Shown here: positions 6,780 through 12,731 of the stretch, one piece after another
Position numbering within the stretch: the stretch's first letter is position 1
Layout: the number at the start of each line of letters is the position of its first letter
From: Deltaproteobacteria bacterium
GTDB taxonomy: Bacteria > Bdellovibrionota > Bdellovibrionia > JABDDW01
Assembly: GCA_013287405.1 (NCBI GenBank)
Contig: JABDDW010000044.1
Location: forward strand, 1 to 12,731
DNA: 12,731 nt
Direction of reading: 5' to 3'
Program-made: the position numbers and the translations under genes
Notes under the pieces: model-generated
The model's input: the letters and a program-made list of their open reading frames with translations, nothing else
Database searches by the model: none
What the model was told of the DNA's origin: nothing

Positions 6780-6839
6780 CACTCAGCGTAGGCAGTTGTC
6801 AGTGTCATGATCTGAGTTTTGGCTGAGTGGTGTCTGAGT
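6780..6839. repeat. CTGAGT array at 11-bp spacing with inverted partner
   Basis: CTGAGT occurs at 6812, 6823 and 6834, exactly 11 bp apart (about one helical turn). CACTCAGC (6780-6787) is the perfect inverted partner of GCTGAGTG (6822-6829). A further ACTCAG lies at 6611-6616. Phased identical hexamers suggest a protein-binding array on one DNA face, perhaps an operator for a neighbouring HTH protein. Confidence 0.4.
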
Positions 6840-6870
6840 AGGGACGCGGTTTCTTTCGAGGTTAGCCACG

Positions 6871-6993
6871 CTATTTTCCAATAATTTGTTTGATGAGACG
6901 TGAGGCGATCTCAAGATGTTCGAGATCGCCGGGGTTCAAATCCCTTATTTTTTGAGCCAAGTACTGAACTCTTTTTTTGCGGCCATTCATCAT
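6871..6993 (-). CDS. Small basic helical protein, 40 aa
   Basis: Reads MMNGRKKRVQYLAQKIRDLN, then PGDLEHLEIASRLIKQIIGK. It begins at ATG 6993 (second ATG at 6990) behind AAAAGGGA, about 9 nt upstream. The sequence predicts two amphipathic helices separated by NPGD, with charged and hydrophobic residues in register. It is the third cistron behind the HTH/ATPase pair, 83 bp after the ATPase stop and on the same strand, so it may be a small partner of that system. The frame is open for 19 further codons upstream of ATG 6993 with no better start. Unknown family. Confidence 0.45.
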   Translation of the reverse strand: MMNGRKKRVQYLAQKIRDLNPGDLEHLEIASRLIKQIIGK

Positions 6994-7076
6994 TAAGCTT
7001 GTCCCTTTTTCAGTGGAATGAATCAGGATGGCGCGCCCATCTTTTGGATCCGTCTTTCTCTGGACAGTGTTTTATT

Positions 7077-8135
7077 TTATAGCTCATCGTCATCATCAAA
7101 GGAATTTGAGGTAATACCAATTTCCTTAATGGCGCCGAATTCCCTCTTAACAACCTCTTTGTGGCGTTTTAGGTGCTCGCTTGCTTTAAAAACAGAGATG
7201 CCTTTGAGATGAACGAGCAAGCAGGTTTCTCTTAAGCCAGCGGTACTTAATCCATTCGTCACCTCAACTTCTTCGGGTTCAACATTTCGTGCTAAATAAT
7301 ACTCCAGCAATGTCTTTCGAGCGTTTTCGTCAGGATCTCGAACTTGGTAGAGCTTATCGAAACGGCTCGGGCGGTCCACTACGTTGCCAGGGAGCCTTTC
7401 TGGATAATTTGTCGTAGCCAAAATCAAACACTTATCTAAGCTCATTTCTCCATCCAAAAAGGCCAAGGCATGATCAAGATCGGAGTTCTTCAGGGTTAAG
7501 GCAAGCTCTTCAAAAATAATAATTTTGAAACGTCCTGAAAGAGTTGCTCGTATAACATTGACGAAGCGTCGTGGAGGGATAGAATCCAAAAATAGGACGA
7601 GTGCCTTGTCAGGTATTTGAGTACGAATAACTTCTCGAATTAGGCTTGTCTTACCATTCCCCGGAGGTCCGTAAAGGAGAATTCCTCGCCGGTATTGAAG
7701 GCCAAGTTTGCGGTAAATATTTTCGCCTTTTAAGAAATCTTGGATATCTGATGTTATACGTTCAAAAATTCCTGACAGTTGTACATAAGAATCCGTTCTG
7801 AGCGTCATTGGTTCCAAACGACTAGGGACAATGTGATCTGTTACTTCATAACTATAGACTCCGCCAGGAAGGTCAACTGGTTGGTCAGTCGTATCTTCAA
7901 AATCGTGCTCAATAAGAAGCTTAGCGCCCTTCTCTAGTTCTGCTTCGGGATGTGCCTCCAGAGCTGTTGCCAGTTCGCTGGGAGTGGGATCGCGGGCCCC
8001 AGTGCCAGCCAAAATAATCTTGCGCTTTGAATGGCGTTCGGGCGTGTAATAGGCCGTGCCGTCAGGTAAATTTCGTCGGTACCATGCCGAGGCGAGGGAG
8101 CTGTTCTTTCTTGAAAAGGCGGCTCTTAACGACAT
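7077..8135 (-). CDS. AAA+ ATPase (BCS1/CDC48-like), partner of an HTH protein
   Basis: 352 aa from ATG 8135, which directly follows the TAG stop of the upstream HTH gene, so translation is coupled. The N-terminal 120 residues are not recognised and could be the substrate or partner domain. The AAA+ core has Walker A GPPGNGKTS (156-164), Walker B IIIFEE (205-210; Phe-Glu-Glu instead of the usual Asp-Glu), sensor-1 ILATTN (238-243) and an arginine-finger-like RPSRFD (255-260). The C-terminal lid is followed by an acidic tail, FDDDDEL. AAA+ proteins of this class form hexamers that remodel or unfold proteins with ATP. With a DNA-binding partner, a regulatory or defence-type role is plausible but unproven. 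Replacement of the Walker B Asp could change Mg binding; Glu210 is kept for hydrolysis. Confidence 0.85.
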   Translation of the reverse strand: MSLRAAFSRKNSSLASAWYRRNLPDGTAYYTPERHSKRKIILAGTGARDPTPSELATALEAHPEAELEKGAKLLIEHDFEDTTDQPVDLPGGVYSYEVTDHIVPSRLEPMTLRTDSYVQLSGIFERITSDIQDFLKGENIYRKLGLQYRRGILLYGPPGNGKTSLIREVIRTQIPDKALVLFLDSIPPRRFVNVIRATLSGRFKIIIFEELALTLKNSDLDHALAFLDGEMSLDKCLILATTNYPERLPGNVVDRPSRFDKLYQVRDPDENARKTLLEYYLARNVEPEEVEVTNGLSTAGLRETCLLVHLKGISVFKASEHLKRHKEVVKREFGAIKEIGITSNSFDDDDEL

Positions 8136-8393
8136 CTATACATCGTCAGCCGAACCCGTCAGGGCTTCAGAAAGAGTATGTCCGAAATGATTACACAATT
8201 TTTTAAGGTGAATAACAGTTCCCGTGGGATACGCACCTTGCAGCCAACCGTGAAGGACAGAGGGTGAGCATCCGCCAATTTCGCACGCTTCTCGGATCGT
8301 CAGATTTTTCTCCTTCAAAAGTGTTTTTAGAAAATCTTCTAAGGGACTGTGATTATAAAAACGGCGGGGTTCTGAAATCATAAAAAGTTGCAA
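8136..8393 (-). CDS. Small XRE-like HTH protein upstream of AAA+ ATPase
   Basis: 85 aa. TTG 8393 is favoured because GGGAAGG (8398-8404) stands 4 nt before it; the in-frame ATG 8381 would have no ribosome site at normal distance. Residues 30-75 form an XRE/Cro-type helix-turn-helix (LTIREACEIGGCSPSVLHGW, then LQGAYPTGTVIHLKKLCNHF), with the usual short loop and C-terminal helix. It ends with TAG abutting the ATPase ATG, so the two are one operon and probably act together. Either it represses its own operon at the TGAAC palindrome upstream, or it guides the ATPase to DNA. Confidence 0.75.
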   Translation of the reverse strand: MQLFMISEPRRFYNHSPLEDFLKTLLKEKNLTIREACEIGGCSPSVLHGWLQGAYPTGTVIHLKKLCNHFGHTLSEALTGSADDV

Positions 8394-8435
8394 ACAGCCT
8401 TCCCTTGGTTAACAGTAGATTAATCTTATACAAAG

Positions 8436-8471
8436 TGAACTGATTTTCAACTTTTGTTCACAATTCTGAAC
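8436..8471 (-). promoter_or_regulatory. Candidate operator/promoter of HTH-ATPase operon
   Basis: GTTCACAATTCTGAAC (8456-8471) is a palindrome with one mismatched pair. A third TGAAC half-site lies at 8436-8440. Read on the minus strand, TATAAG (8432-8427) is a possible -10 box just downstream, with a weak AAGTTG 17 bp before it. An HTH protein bound at the palindrome would cover the -35 region, which suggests autoregulation. It begins 8 bp after the coiled-coil gene, so it could alternatively be a weak terminator of that gene. Confidence 0.4.
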
Positions 8472-8478
8472 ACTGTTT

Positions 8479-8868
8479 TTAACTGATTTTTGGAGAGGAC
8501 TTGAGTAGCTTAATATCCAGCTCTAAAGTATCAAGACGCTTTTCATGTTTATCAGTGATTTTATGGGAGGATTTTACCATTTTTTTTAAATCGTCTATCA
8601 AAATGGTTTGTTTCTGAAACTCCCTGTCCATTTTATGTTCTAAGGCGGTTGTTTTTGCGTCCACTTTTAAGTCTAAGGCATGGACTTCAGCTTTGACGAC
8701 TTGTATTTGGCTTGTAAGGTCAATTTTGACATCACGGACATCGGTTTTGACATTACGAATATCTGTTTTGACATTACGAATATCTGTCTTTAACTCTTCG
8801 AATATCGGACCGATATAGTTGACAAGCCCTGCAAGGGTCAAGGGTGGGTCGGATTTCTTTTCCGTCAT
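8479..8868 (-). CDS. Coiled-coil protein with heptad repeats
   Basis: 129 aa from ATG 8868, set by a perfect AGGAGG (8876-8881) 7 nt upstream; a longer frame begins further up but lacks this site. After a short Pro/Leu-rich N-terminus (SDPPLTLAGLVNYIGPIFEE), the protein consists of heptads (KTDIRNV, KTDIRNV, KTDVRDV, KIDLTSQ...) and remains helical and charged to the C-terminal KRLDTLELDIKLL. This predicts a long, probably oligomeric coiled coil without an enzymatic domain. It could be a scaffold or fibre-like protein. It is on the same strand as and upstream of the HTH/ATPase pair, with a regulatory site between them. Family unknown. Confidence 0.7.
   Translation of the reverse strand: MTEKKSDPPLTLAGLVNYIGPIFEELKTDIRNVKTDIRNVKTDVRDVKIDLTSQIQVVKAEVHALDLKVDAKTTALEHKMDREFQKQTILIDDLKKMVKSSHKITDKHEKRLDTLELDIKLLKSSPKIS
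8728..8790. repeat. Three tandem 21-bp repeats coding for heptads
   Basis: Units at 8728-8748, 8749-8769 and 8770-8790; the last two differ at one position and the first is more diverged. Each codes for one V/I-K-T-D-heptad of the coiled-coil protein. Near-identity at the DNA level shows recent duplication, so copy number could vary between strains. Confidence 0.8.
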
Positions 8869-8991
8869 ATGACATCCTCCTAAGAGATGGACTTCTAGCA
8901 CAACCACCTTCCTGCGATCAAGGCATGACATGGTATAAGCACGTGGTTTTCACTGGACTTCCCAAGTCGCTGCTGCACAATAGAAATAACC

Positions 8992-9274
8992 ATGAACCTT
9001 ACACTTAAGTGTTGTGTTTTATTATTTAGCTTAATTGCGATTCTGTGCGCTTGCGCAACACCATACACTGCCTTCTCCAAACTACTTCACTCTTGGGGAA
9101 TCGTTTTGGAATTCAAGACGACTTGGCCTTCACATGGGCCCTAAACAAGAATTTTATACCGAGAAATCTTTAAGGCCGATAATCGAAAAGACTTCTTCGC
9201 AAGGAGCCGACCTCTTTAATAAGTCTGACACTATCTACGTTTGGTCACTGGTAGCATTGGGAATAGCGGTCTGA
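8992..9274 (+). pseudogene. Small lipoprotein gene with frameshift
   Basis: ATG 8992 opens a frame with a lipoprotein signal, MNLTLKCCVLLFSLIAILCA followed by Cys21 (lipobox LCAC). That frame stops at 9142-9144. In the +1 frame the sequence from about 9060 to 9274 reads as a continuous, protein-like product: LPSPNYFTLGESFWNSRRLG, then LHMGPKQEFYTEKSLRP and a hydrophobic end, IYVWSLVALGIAV. Joining the two frames near 9055-9075 gives about a 93-aa lipoprotein. No ribosome site is seen at the start. Either an assembly error or a true frameshift would explain it. Function unknown. Confidence 0.45.
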
Positions 9275-9389
9275 TCCACGGCAGTTTGGGGTGAAAACTT
9301 AGGGTATGTTTACCATTAGACAACACTTTGTTACCCAAATGTAAAATATACTCTATAACTTGCCCGCAACCTCACATATATTGCGCCCG
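9275..9389. promoter_or_regulatory. Promoter region of the TIGR02147 operon
   Basis: The 115 bp before the regulator are AT-rich. TTGTTA (9328-9333) resembles a -35 box, and TATACT (9347-9352) or TATAAC (9354-9359) a -10 box, but the spacings (13 and 20 bp) are not ideal. A transcript starting near 9366 would fit a start at ATG 9390. No Shine-Dalgarno is visible there. Confidence 0.35.
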
Positions 9390-10214
9390 ATGTTAAGGGA
9401 CAATGTGGAAACGGCCTCTACCTTTCTGAAGGCCATTTTCGAGACGAAAGTTCAAAATAACAAAAATTTTTCCCTTAGAGCCTTTGCAAGGGACATAGGA
9501 CTCTCTCCGGGCGGGTTAAGCCAGATTTTTTCTGGCAAGAAGCGCCTCTCTGTTGATAGGGCCGACGACATATCTAAGCGTCTTAAGCTTAATGCCAATG
9601 AAGCCGAAGTTTTTCTAACTCTTGTGGAAAGAGGGAGCACTTCGAGCGATTCAAGAAGAGCCGATCTCTCTGAAAAGATATCAATCCTCCGAGGCGACAA
9701 TGCCGCTTTAAATTTAACATTAGATCAGTTTCGCCTTCTTTCATCTTGGTATGGTTTTGCCATTTTGGAGTTAATCACTGTGTGTGATCCAACACTTTCC
9801 AATAAGGCTATTGCCAAACGTTTAAATATCTCTGCGACTGAGGTCGAACTCACACTTGAGCGTTTACTTAGGTTGGAACTTATTGAACCTGGCAAAGGCA
9901 AACAGAGATTTGTCCGTACGAGAGACAATTTTTTATTTTCCACAGAAGTGCCAGTGGAAGCTTTGCAGCGTTACTACAAGGACGTTAATATTCTTATTGA
10001 AAAAGCTGTGATGACTCAAGGTAAGAAGGAAAGAGCGAGTGGGGGGCAAGTCATCGCCTTTGACCCAAAACAATTGGAAGAAGTTCGAAAAAGAATAAAT
10101 GCATTTTTAGACGATCTCAACGCCTTTGCAGAAAAAGGCAAGAATAGAACCGAAGTTTATCAAGCCATAACCCATTTTTTTAAGCTTACAGAAGATAAAG
10201 GGAGAACTCCATGA
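9390..10214 (+). CDS. TIGR02147/DUF4423-type transcriptional regulator
   Basis: 274 aa from ATG 9390; TTG 9360 and 9381 are also in frame, but the family usually begins a few residues before the first helix, as here (MLRDNVETASTFLKAIFETK). Residues 26-66 are an XRE-like HTH with the family pattern FSLRAFARDIGLSPGGLSQI and GKKRLS. A winged-helix-like region follows (118-175; SWYGFAILELI, then NKAIAKRLNISATEVELTLE). The C-terminal end VYQAITHFFKLTE corresponds to the conserved end of TIGR02147 proteins. This family is abundant in Bdellovibrio-like bacteria and Fibrobacter; its targets are mostly unknown. The gene overlaps the next start by 4 nt (ATGA), so it is co-translated with the secreted protease. 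It probably senses or controls expression of the exported genes behind it. Confidence 0.8.
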   Translation: MLRDNVETASTFLKAIFETKVQNNKNFSLRAFARDIGLSPGGLSQIFSGKKRLSVDRADDISKRLKLNANEAEVFLTLVERGSTSSDSRRADLSEKISILRGDNAALNLTLDQFRLLSSWYGFAILELITVCDPTLSNKAIAKRLNISATEVELTLERLLRLELIEPGKGKQRFVRTRDNFLFSTEVPVEALQRYYKDVNILIEKAVMTQGKKERASGGQVIAFDPKQLEEVRKRINAFLDDLNAFAEKGKNRTEVYQAITHFFKLTEDKGRTP

Positions 10215-11704
10215 AGGTTTTTAAACCAATTTTTATTTCATTGGCTCTTGCCACCATCGCGGCGCCACGGGTGGGCATCGCAGGGGCAGGCGTGCGCGGG
10301 GGCGAACTCGTTTTTATAAATGGAAAGTACATCAACCGTGATTTTCTAGAGGCCAGAAAGAACTGTTGGGTTTCTGGAATCCAAGTGGAGGCTGAGAACC
10401 CCGGAGTCGGAAGGGTTTTAGAGTCCTTATCCAAAGTAGACTGGTATTTTGCTCTTGTTGTAGAAAAAAGACTTCACAAACTTAATTTCTGTTTTGGTGG
10501 CCCTCTAAAACCAATCGAGTTTGACTCAAGACAAAATATTCGACGGGCTCCCAGGTACCCAAGTTTCTTTGTGGCCCTTCAAACAACAGATGGAACTGTT
10601 TTCGAAGACGAAGACCTCTTTAAAAAGATATCCGATCCGGACCTTTCCGATGAGGACGCTAAAGGAATGCATCTTATCCATGAAGCCATGCATTCTTTTA
10701 TCGCCCCAGATACGGACGATGCTACTCGCCGCCAAGAAGTATTCTCTACCCTTTCGGTGATTCGAGACATCCATCTGAAAAAGGTGATTTCACGAGATGT
10801 TCTCTACACAAATCTTTCTGCGAACAACATCTTATTTCCTCTGACGGGGTCTTATCTCGATCCGTTCAGAGCCCAAATCATTTTTCTCCTTGGCGATGCC
10901 ACTCAGCGTGACCACATTTTTTTCTCAACGAGCGGTTTAGATGTGACTCTCAGTAAGAGCATTCGATCGGTAAGTAACCTTGTTGAGGACGAAGATCGAT
11001 TCATGATGAAACTAGATCCCCTCGAAGTTCTTACCTCCTACGTCGAAGAGGTTCTGCGCTTCGGTTCAGAGTCTCAAGTGAGCTATGTGTTTAACAAAGC
11101 GGGTCTCACGCTCATAGACCCGAATTTTTTGTCTCTAGGTATTTACGAAAACGTAACTTCTGAACAACAAGCTAAGCTTTTTAGTCAAGTTTCTGTGAAA
11201 CCCGAGATTGACCGGGCTATTGCGAAAATAGCCACGGCTCAAGCTAGAGTGAAGATGGATCTTCTCTATGCCAATAGGGAACTTAAAAGCCTTTCTAATC
11301 AAAATGCCGAATCGTCAGCACAACTTGTAATGGCTCTTCGACCCCTTGCGGGAGGAGGAAGCATTCCAAGAGAAATTAAGTCTTTGGCGGTGGCCATTGC
11401 CTTTCTCGCGAATAAAGAAGATTGGGCGGAACTCGGAAAAGAGATTGGCGAGAACCCTCTCTTCTACGGTGCAATGAATTTCGACCAAGCCAAAGTGAGT
11501 GTGGGGCAAGCCAAATCTGTTGTTCCACGAGAGAAAGACTATGCCCTTGCGGCCCTTGAAGCCCTTCGGGGAGGGCTCGCCACTACTCTTCAGGATTATT
11601 TGCGGGGAGTTTTGACTACTGCCTGTTTTGAACAAGTTTTAAAAGTTATTCATTGGGATCGTCTCGGCACAGTTACGAAGATTGACCCTGAGAACGAAAA
11701 TTAA
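10211..11704 (+). CDS. Secreted HExxH metalloprotease-like protein
   Basis: 497 aa. ATG 10211 overlaps the regulator stop, and GGAG (10201-10204) lies 6 nt upstream. Residues 1-24 are a signal peptide (MKVFKPIFISLALATIAAPR, cleavage near GIAGA), so the protein acts in the periplasm or outside. The metal motif is HEAMH (157-161) in MHLIHEAMHSFIAPDTDD. Asp167 falls at the third-ligand position of the HExxHxxGxxH/D pattern, though the Gly is replaced by Ile; Glu176 is another candidate ligand. The motif sits in an acidic N-terminal domain (about 30-240). The rest is helical, with low-complexity charged parts and a Gly-rich patch (RPLAGGGSIPRE, 377-388), and no second domain was recognised. Family not identified beyond the zincin motif. 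It is the middle gene of the operon. Confidence 0.6.
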   Translation: MKVFKPIFISLALATIAAPRVGIAGAGVRGGELVFINGKYINRDFLEARKNCWVSGIQVEAENPGVGRVLESLSKVDWYFALVVEKRLHKLNFCFGGPLKPIEFDSRQNIRRAPRYPSFFVALQTTDGTVFEDEDLFKKISDPDLSDEDAKGMHLIHEAMHSFIAPDTDDATRRQEVFSTLSVIRDIHLKKVISRDVLYTNLSANNILFPLTGSYLDPFRAQIIFLLGDATQRDHIFFSTSGLDVTLSKSIRSVSNLVEDEDRFMMKLDPLEVLTSYVEEVLRFGSESQVSYVFNKAGLTLIDPNFLSLGIYENVTSEQQAKLFSQVSVKPEIDRAIAKIATAQARVKMDLLYANRELKSLSNQNAESSAQLVMALRPLAGGGSIPREIKSLAVAIAFLANKEDWAELGKEIGENPLFYGAMNFDQAKVSVGQAKSVVPREKDYALAALEALRGGLATTLQDYLRGVLTTACFEQVLKVIHWDRLGTVTKIDPENEN

Positions 11705-11714
11705 GGAGCACAAA

Positions 11715-12725
11715 ATGTTTTTAAAGGGATTTCTATTAATTGCGATTTTGGCGTCACCAGTGGTTTGGGCACAAAATCCTGAGACGGCGGATAGCGTAAC
11801 CAAAACTATTTTGGCACAAGCTCAGACCACCGAACAAAATATTAAAAATATCAAAGACAAGATGGTGAGTTTGGAGCCTGGCCAGGTCTATTACGATCCT
11901 GACCATGATCTCCTCGCCAAAGAATTTCTAGACAACATCAACCAAGCTATGACCCTGTACGATCAAGGGATGAAGCAGGTTATTTTAGCGGAGGCCAAAC
12001 ACTGGCTTGACAATTTTGCTGCAACACAAAAATTTTCTCCAGAAGAAAGTTATCAAAAAGACATTGCGGCCAACACGAGCGCGCGTCTCGTCGATGTCTC
12101 AAAAGATTATCACAATCTGGTGGCCGCTGTTTTTGAAAAAGCTCTTGGTCAATTACCCCAATCTGTAGCCGAAGTTTCAATAGAGCCCAACGCTGAGGTT
12201 TGTGGGCATTTTACGACAAGTTCACAGCAGACAAAAAAAGGGATAAAATATGGAGACCCCCTGCCTCACGGCAACGCTGTGGCGAAGGGTTTAGCCATTA
12301 CTGACTGGCGTGGTCAACAAGAAGGTGTCCCTCAAGTTTCCAGATGTGGAATAGTAATAGAAGACACCAAACGGGGTCATACCTGGCTCTGGAATCTTTA
12401 CTTTTTTATCAACGGAAATTTCAGTGAGGGTCCAATCCATTCTGACAGTCGAGATTGGAGAGATAACGATTTTTTTAGGCATCTCCGTTTAGGGAGAGAA
12501 ATACAGGCTCTTATAACGAAAACTCTTGATGACAAATGGCTCGGTGGATGCCATTCCGAAAAGTGCAGGCAGCTTCGTCTCAGTGACCTTAGCGACTTCT
12601 TGAGTGTGGCCAAGGTCACCCTTCTTAAATCCATCAAGTTTGATATCAGGTCAAGTGTTCCTCTTGAGTTGTCGGCGAGTCCTATAAATGTGGATCAACT
12701 CTTGGAAGCCACACGAAAAGAGTAA
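11715..12725 (+). CDS. Secreted protein of unknown function, four cysteines
   Basis: 336 aa from ATG 11715, chosen because AAGGAG (11703-11708) lies 6 nt upstream and the signal peptide begins there (MFLKGFLLIAILASPVVWAQ, cleavage after VWA). An in-frame TTG at 11682 lies inside the previous gene and is unlikely. The mature N-terminal half is helical and Gln/Lys rich (about 25-150). The C-terminal half has more strands and aromatics (GHTWLWNLYFFINGNFSEGP) and contains all four cysteines (163, 211, 279, 284), probably two disulfides, as expected outside the cytoplasm. No catalytic motif was recognised. It starts 10 bp after the protease stop and belongs to the same operon, so it may be a partner, inhibitor or substrate-binding subunit of the protease. 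Confidence 0.75.
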   Translation: MFLKGFLLIAILASPVVWAQNPETADSVTKTILAQAQTTEQNIKNIKDKMVSLEPGQVYYDPDHDLLAKEFLDNINQAMTLYDQGMKQVILAEAKHWLDNFAATQKFSPEESYQKDIAANTSARLVDVSKDYHNLVAAVFEKALGQLPQSVAEVSIEPNAEVCGHFTTSSQQTKKGIKYGDPLPHGNAVAKGLAITDWRGQQEGVPQVSRCGIVIEDTKRGHTWLWNLYFFINGNFSEGPIHSDSRDWRDNDFFRHLRLGREIQALITKTLDDKWLGGCHSEKCRQLRLSDLSDFLSVAKVTLLKSIKFDIRSSVPLELSASPINVDQLLEATRKE

Positions 12726-12731
12726 TCAGGA

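Noticed and set aside
6904..6944. tRNA-like element: 9-bp hairpin followed by a T-arm-like GGGGTTCAAATCCC
   Set aside because: No acceptor stem, D-arm, anticodon arm or CCA matches it. The stretch is explained as codons of the 40-aa minus-strand gene (NPGDLEHLEIA).
6900..7082. 60-codon plus-strand frame
   Set aside because: It is antisense to the small 40-aa gene; its Ser/Phe-rich product looks like a shadow.
10526..10774. Overlapping frames inside the secreted protease gene on both strands
   Set aside because: All lie within a strongly supported gene with signal peptide and coupled start; they are shadow frames.
1..12731. CRISPR array, rRNA or complete tRNA gene
   Set aside because: No regularly spaced direct repeats with unique spacers and no conserved RNA signature were seen on either strand.

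Overview
The window looks like an accessory stretch of a Bdellovibrio-like genome (Bdellovibrionota). The best marker is a TIGR02147/DUF4423-type regulator, a family known mainly from Bdellovibrio relatives and Fibrobacter. Many predicted exported proteins, intermediate GC and frequent weak or TTG/GTG starts are consistent with this. The assignment is inference; no rRNA or housekeeping gene is present to prove it.

Left part (1-3918, + strand): a 5'-truncated gene with a possible circularly permuted papain-like (NlpC/P60-type) core ends at a textbook terminator. Two separate genes with signal peptides follow. The first has a C-terminal JAMM/MPN-like metalloprotease signature. The second has a class I SAM-methyltransferase-like motif I. 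Long AT-rich spacers (about 400-450 bp) separate them and carry at least one dispersed intergenic repeat pair (1012-1044 and 4053-4085).

Middle part (3919-7076): an inverted/direct repeat cluster built on TTATGTGG precedes a tyrosine recombinase gene broken by an internal deletion plus frameshift that removed the HxxR motif. Next come a possible gene fragment, a toxin-antitoxin pair in toxin-first order, another decayed fragment on the minus strand, a three-copy CTGAGT array at 11-bp spacing, and a 40-aa minus-strand gene.

Minus-strand block (6871-8868): a 129-aa heptad-repeat coiled-coil protein, then an abutting XRE-like HTH / AAA+ ATPase pair (stop TAG directly followed by ATG) with a TGAAC palindrome upstream, then the 40-aa gene. 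The HTH/ATPase pair is the best candidate in this block for an uncharacterised two-component module.

Right part (8992-12725, + strand): a frameshifted small lipoprotein, then a tight three-gene operon: TIGR02147-type regulator, secreted HExxH metalloprotease-like protein (4-bp overlap), and a secreted four-cysteine protein of unknown function. The arrangement suggests that the cytoplasmic regulator controls, or is co-expressed with, an exported protease and its partner. All enzyme assignments rest on motifs read by eye; no database search was possible.
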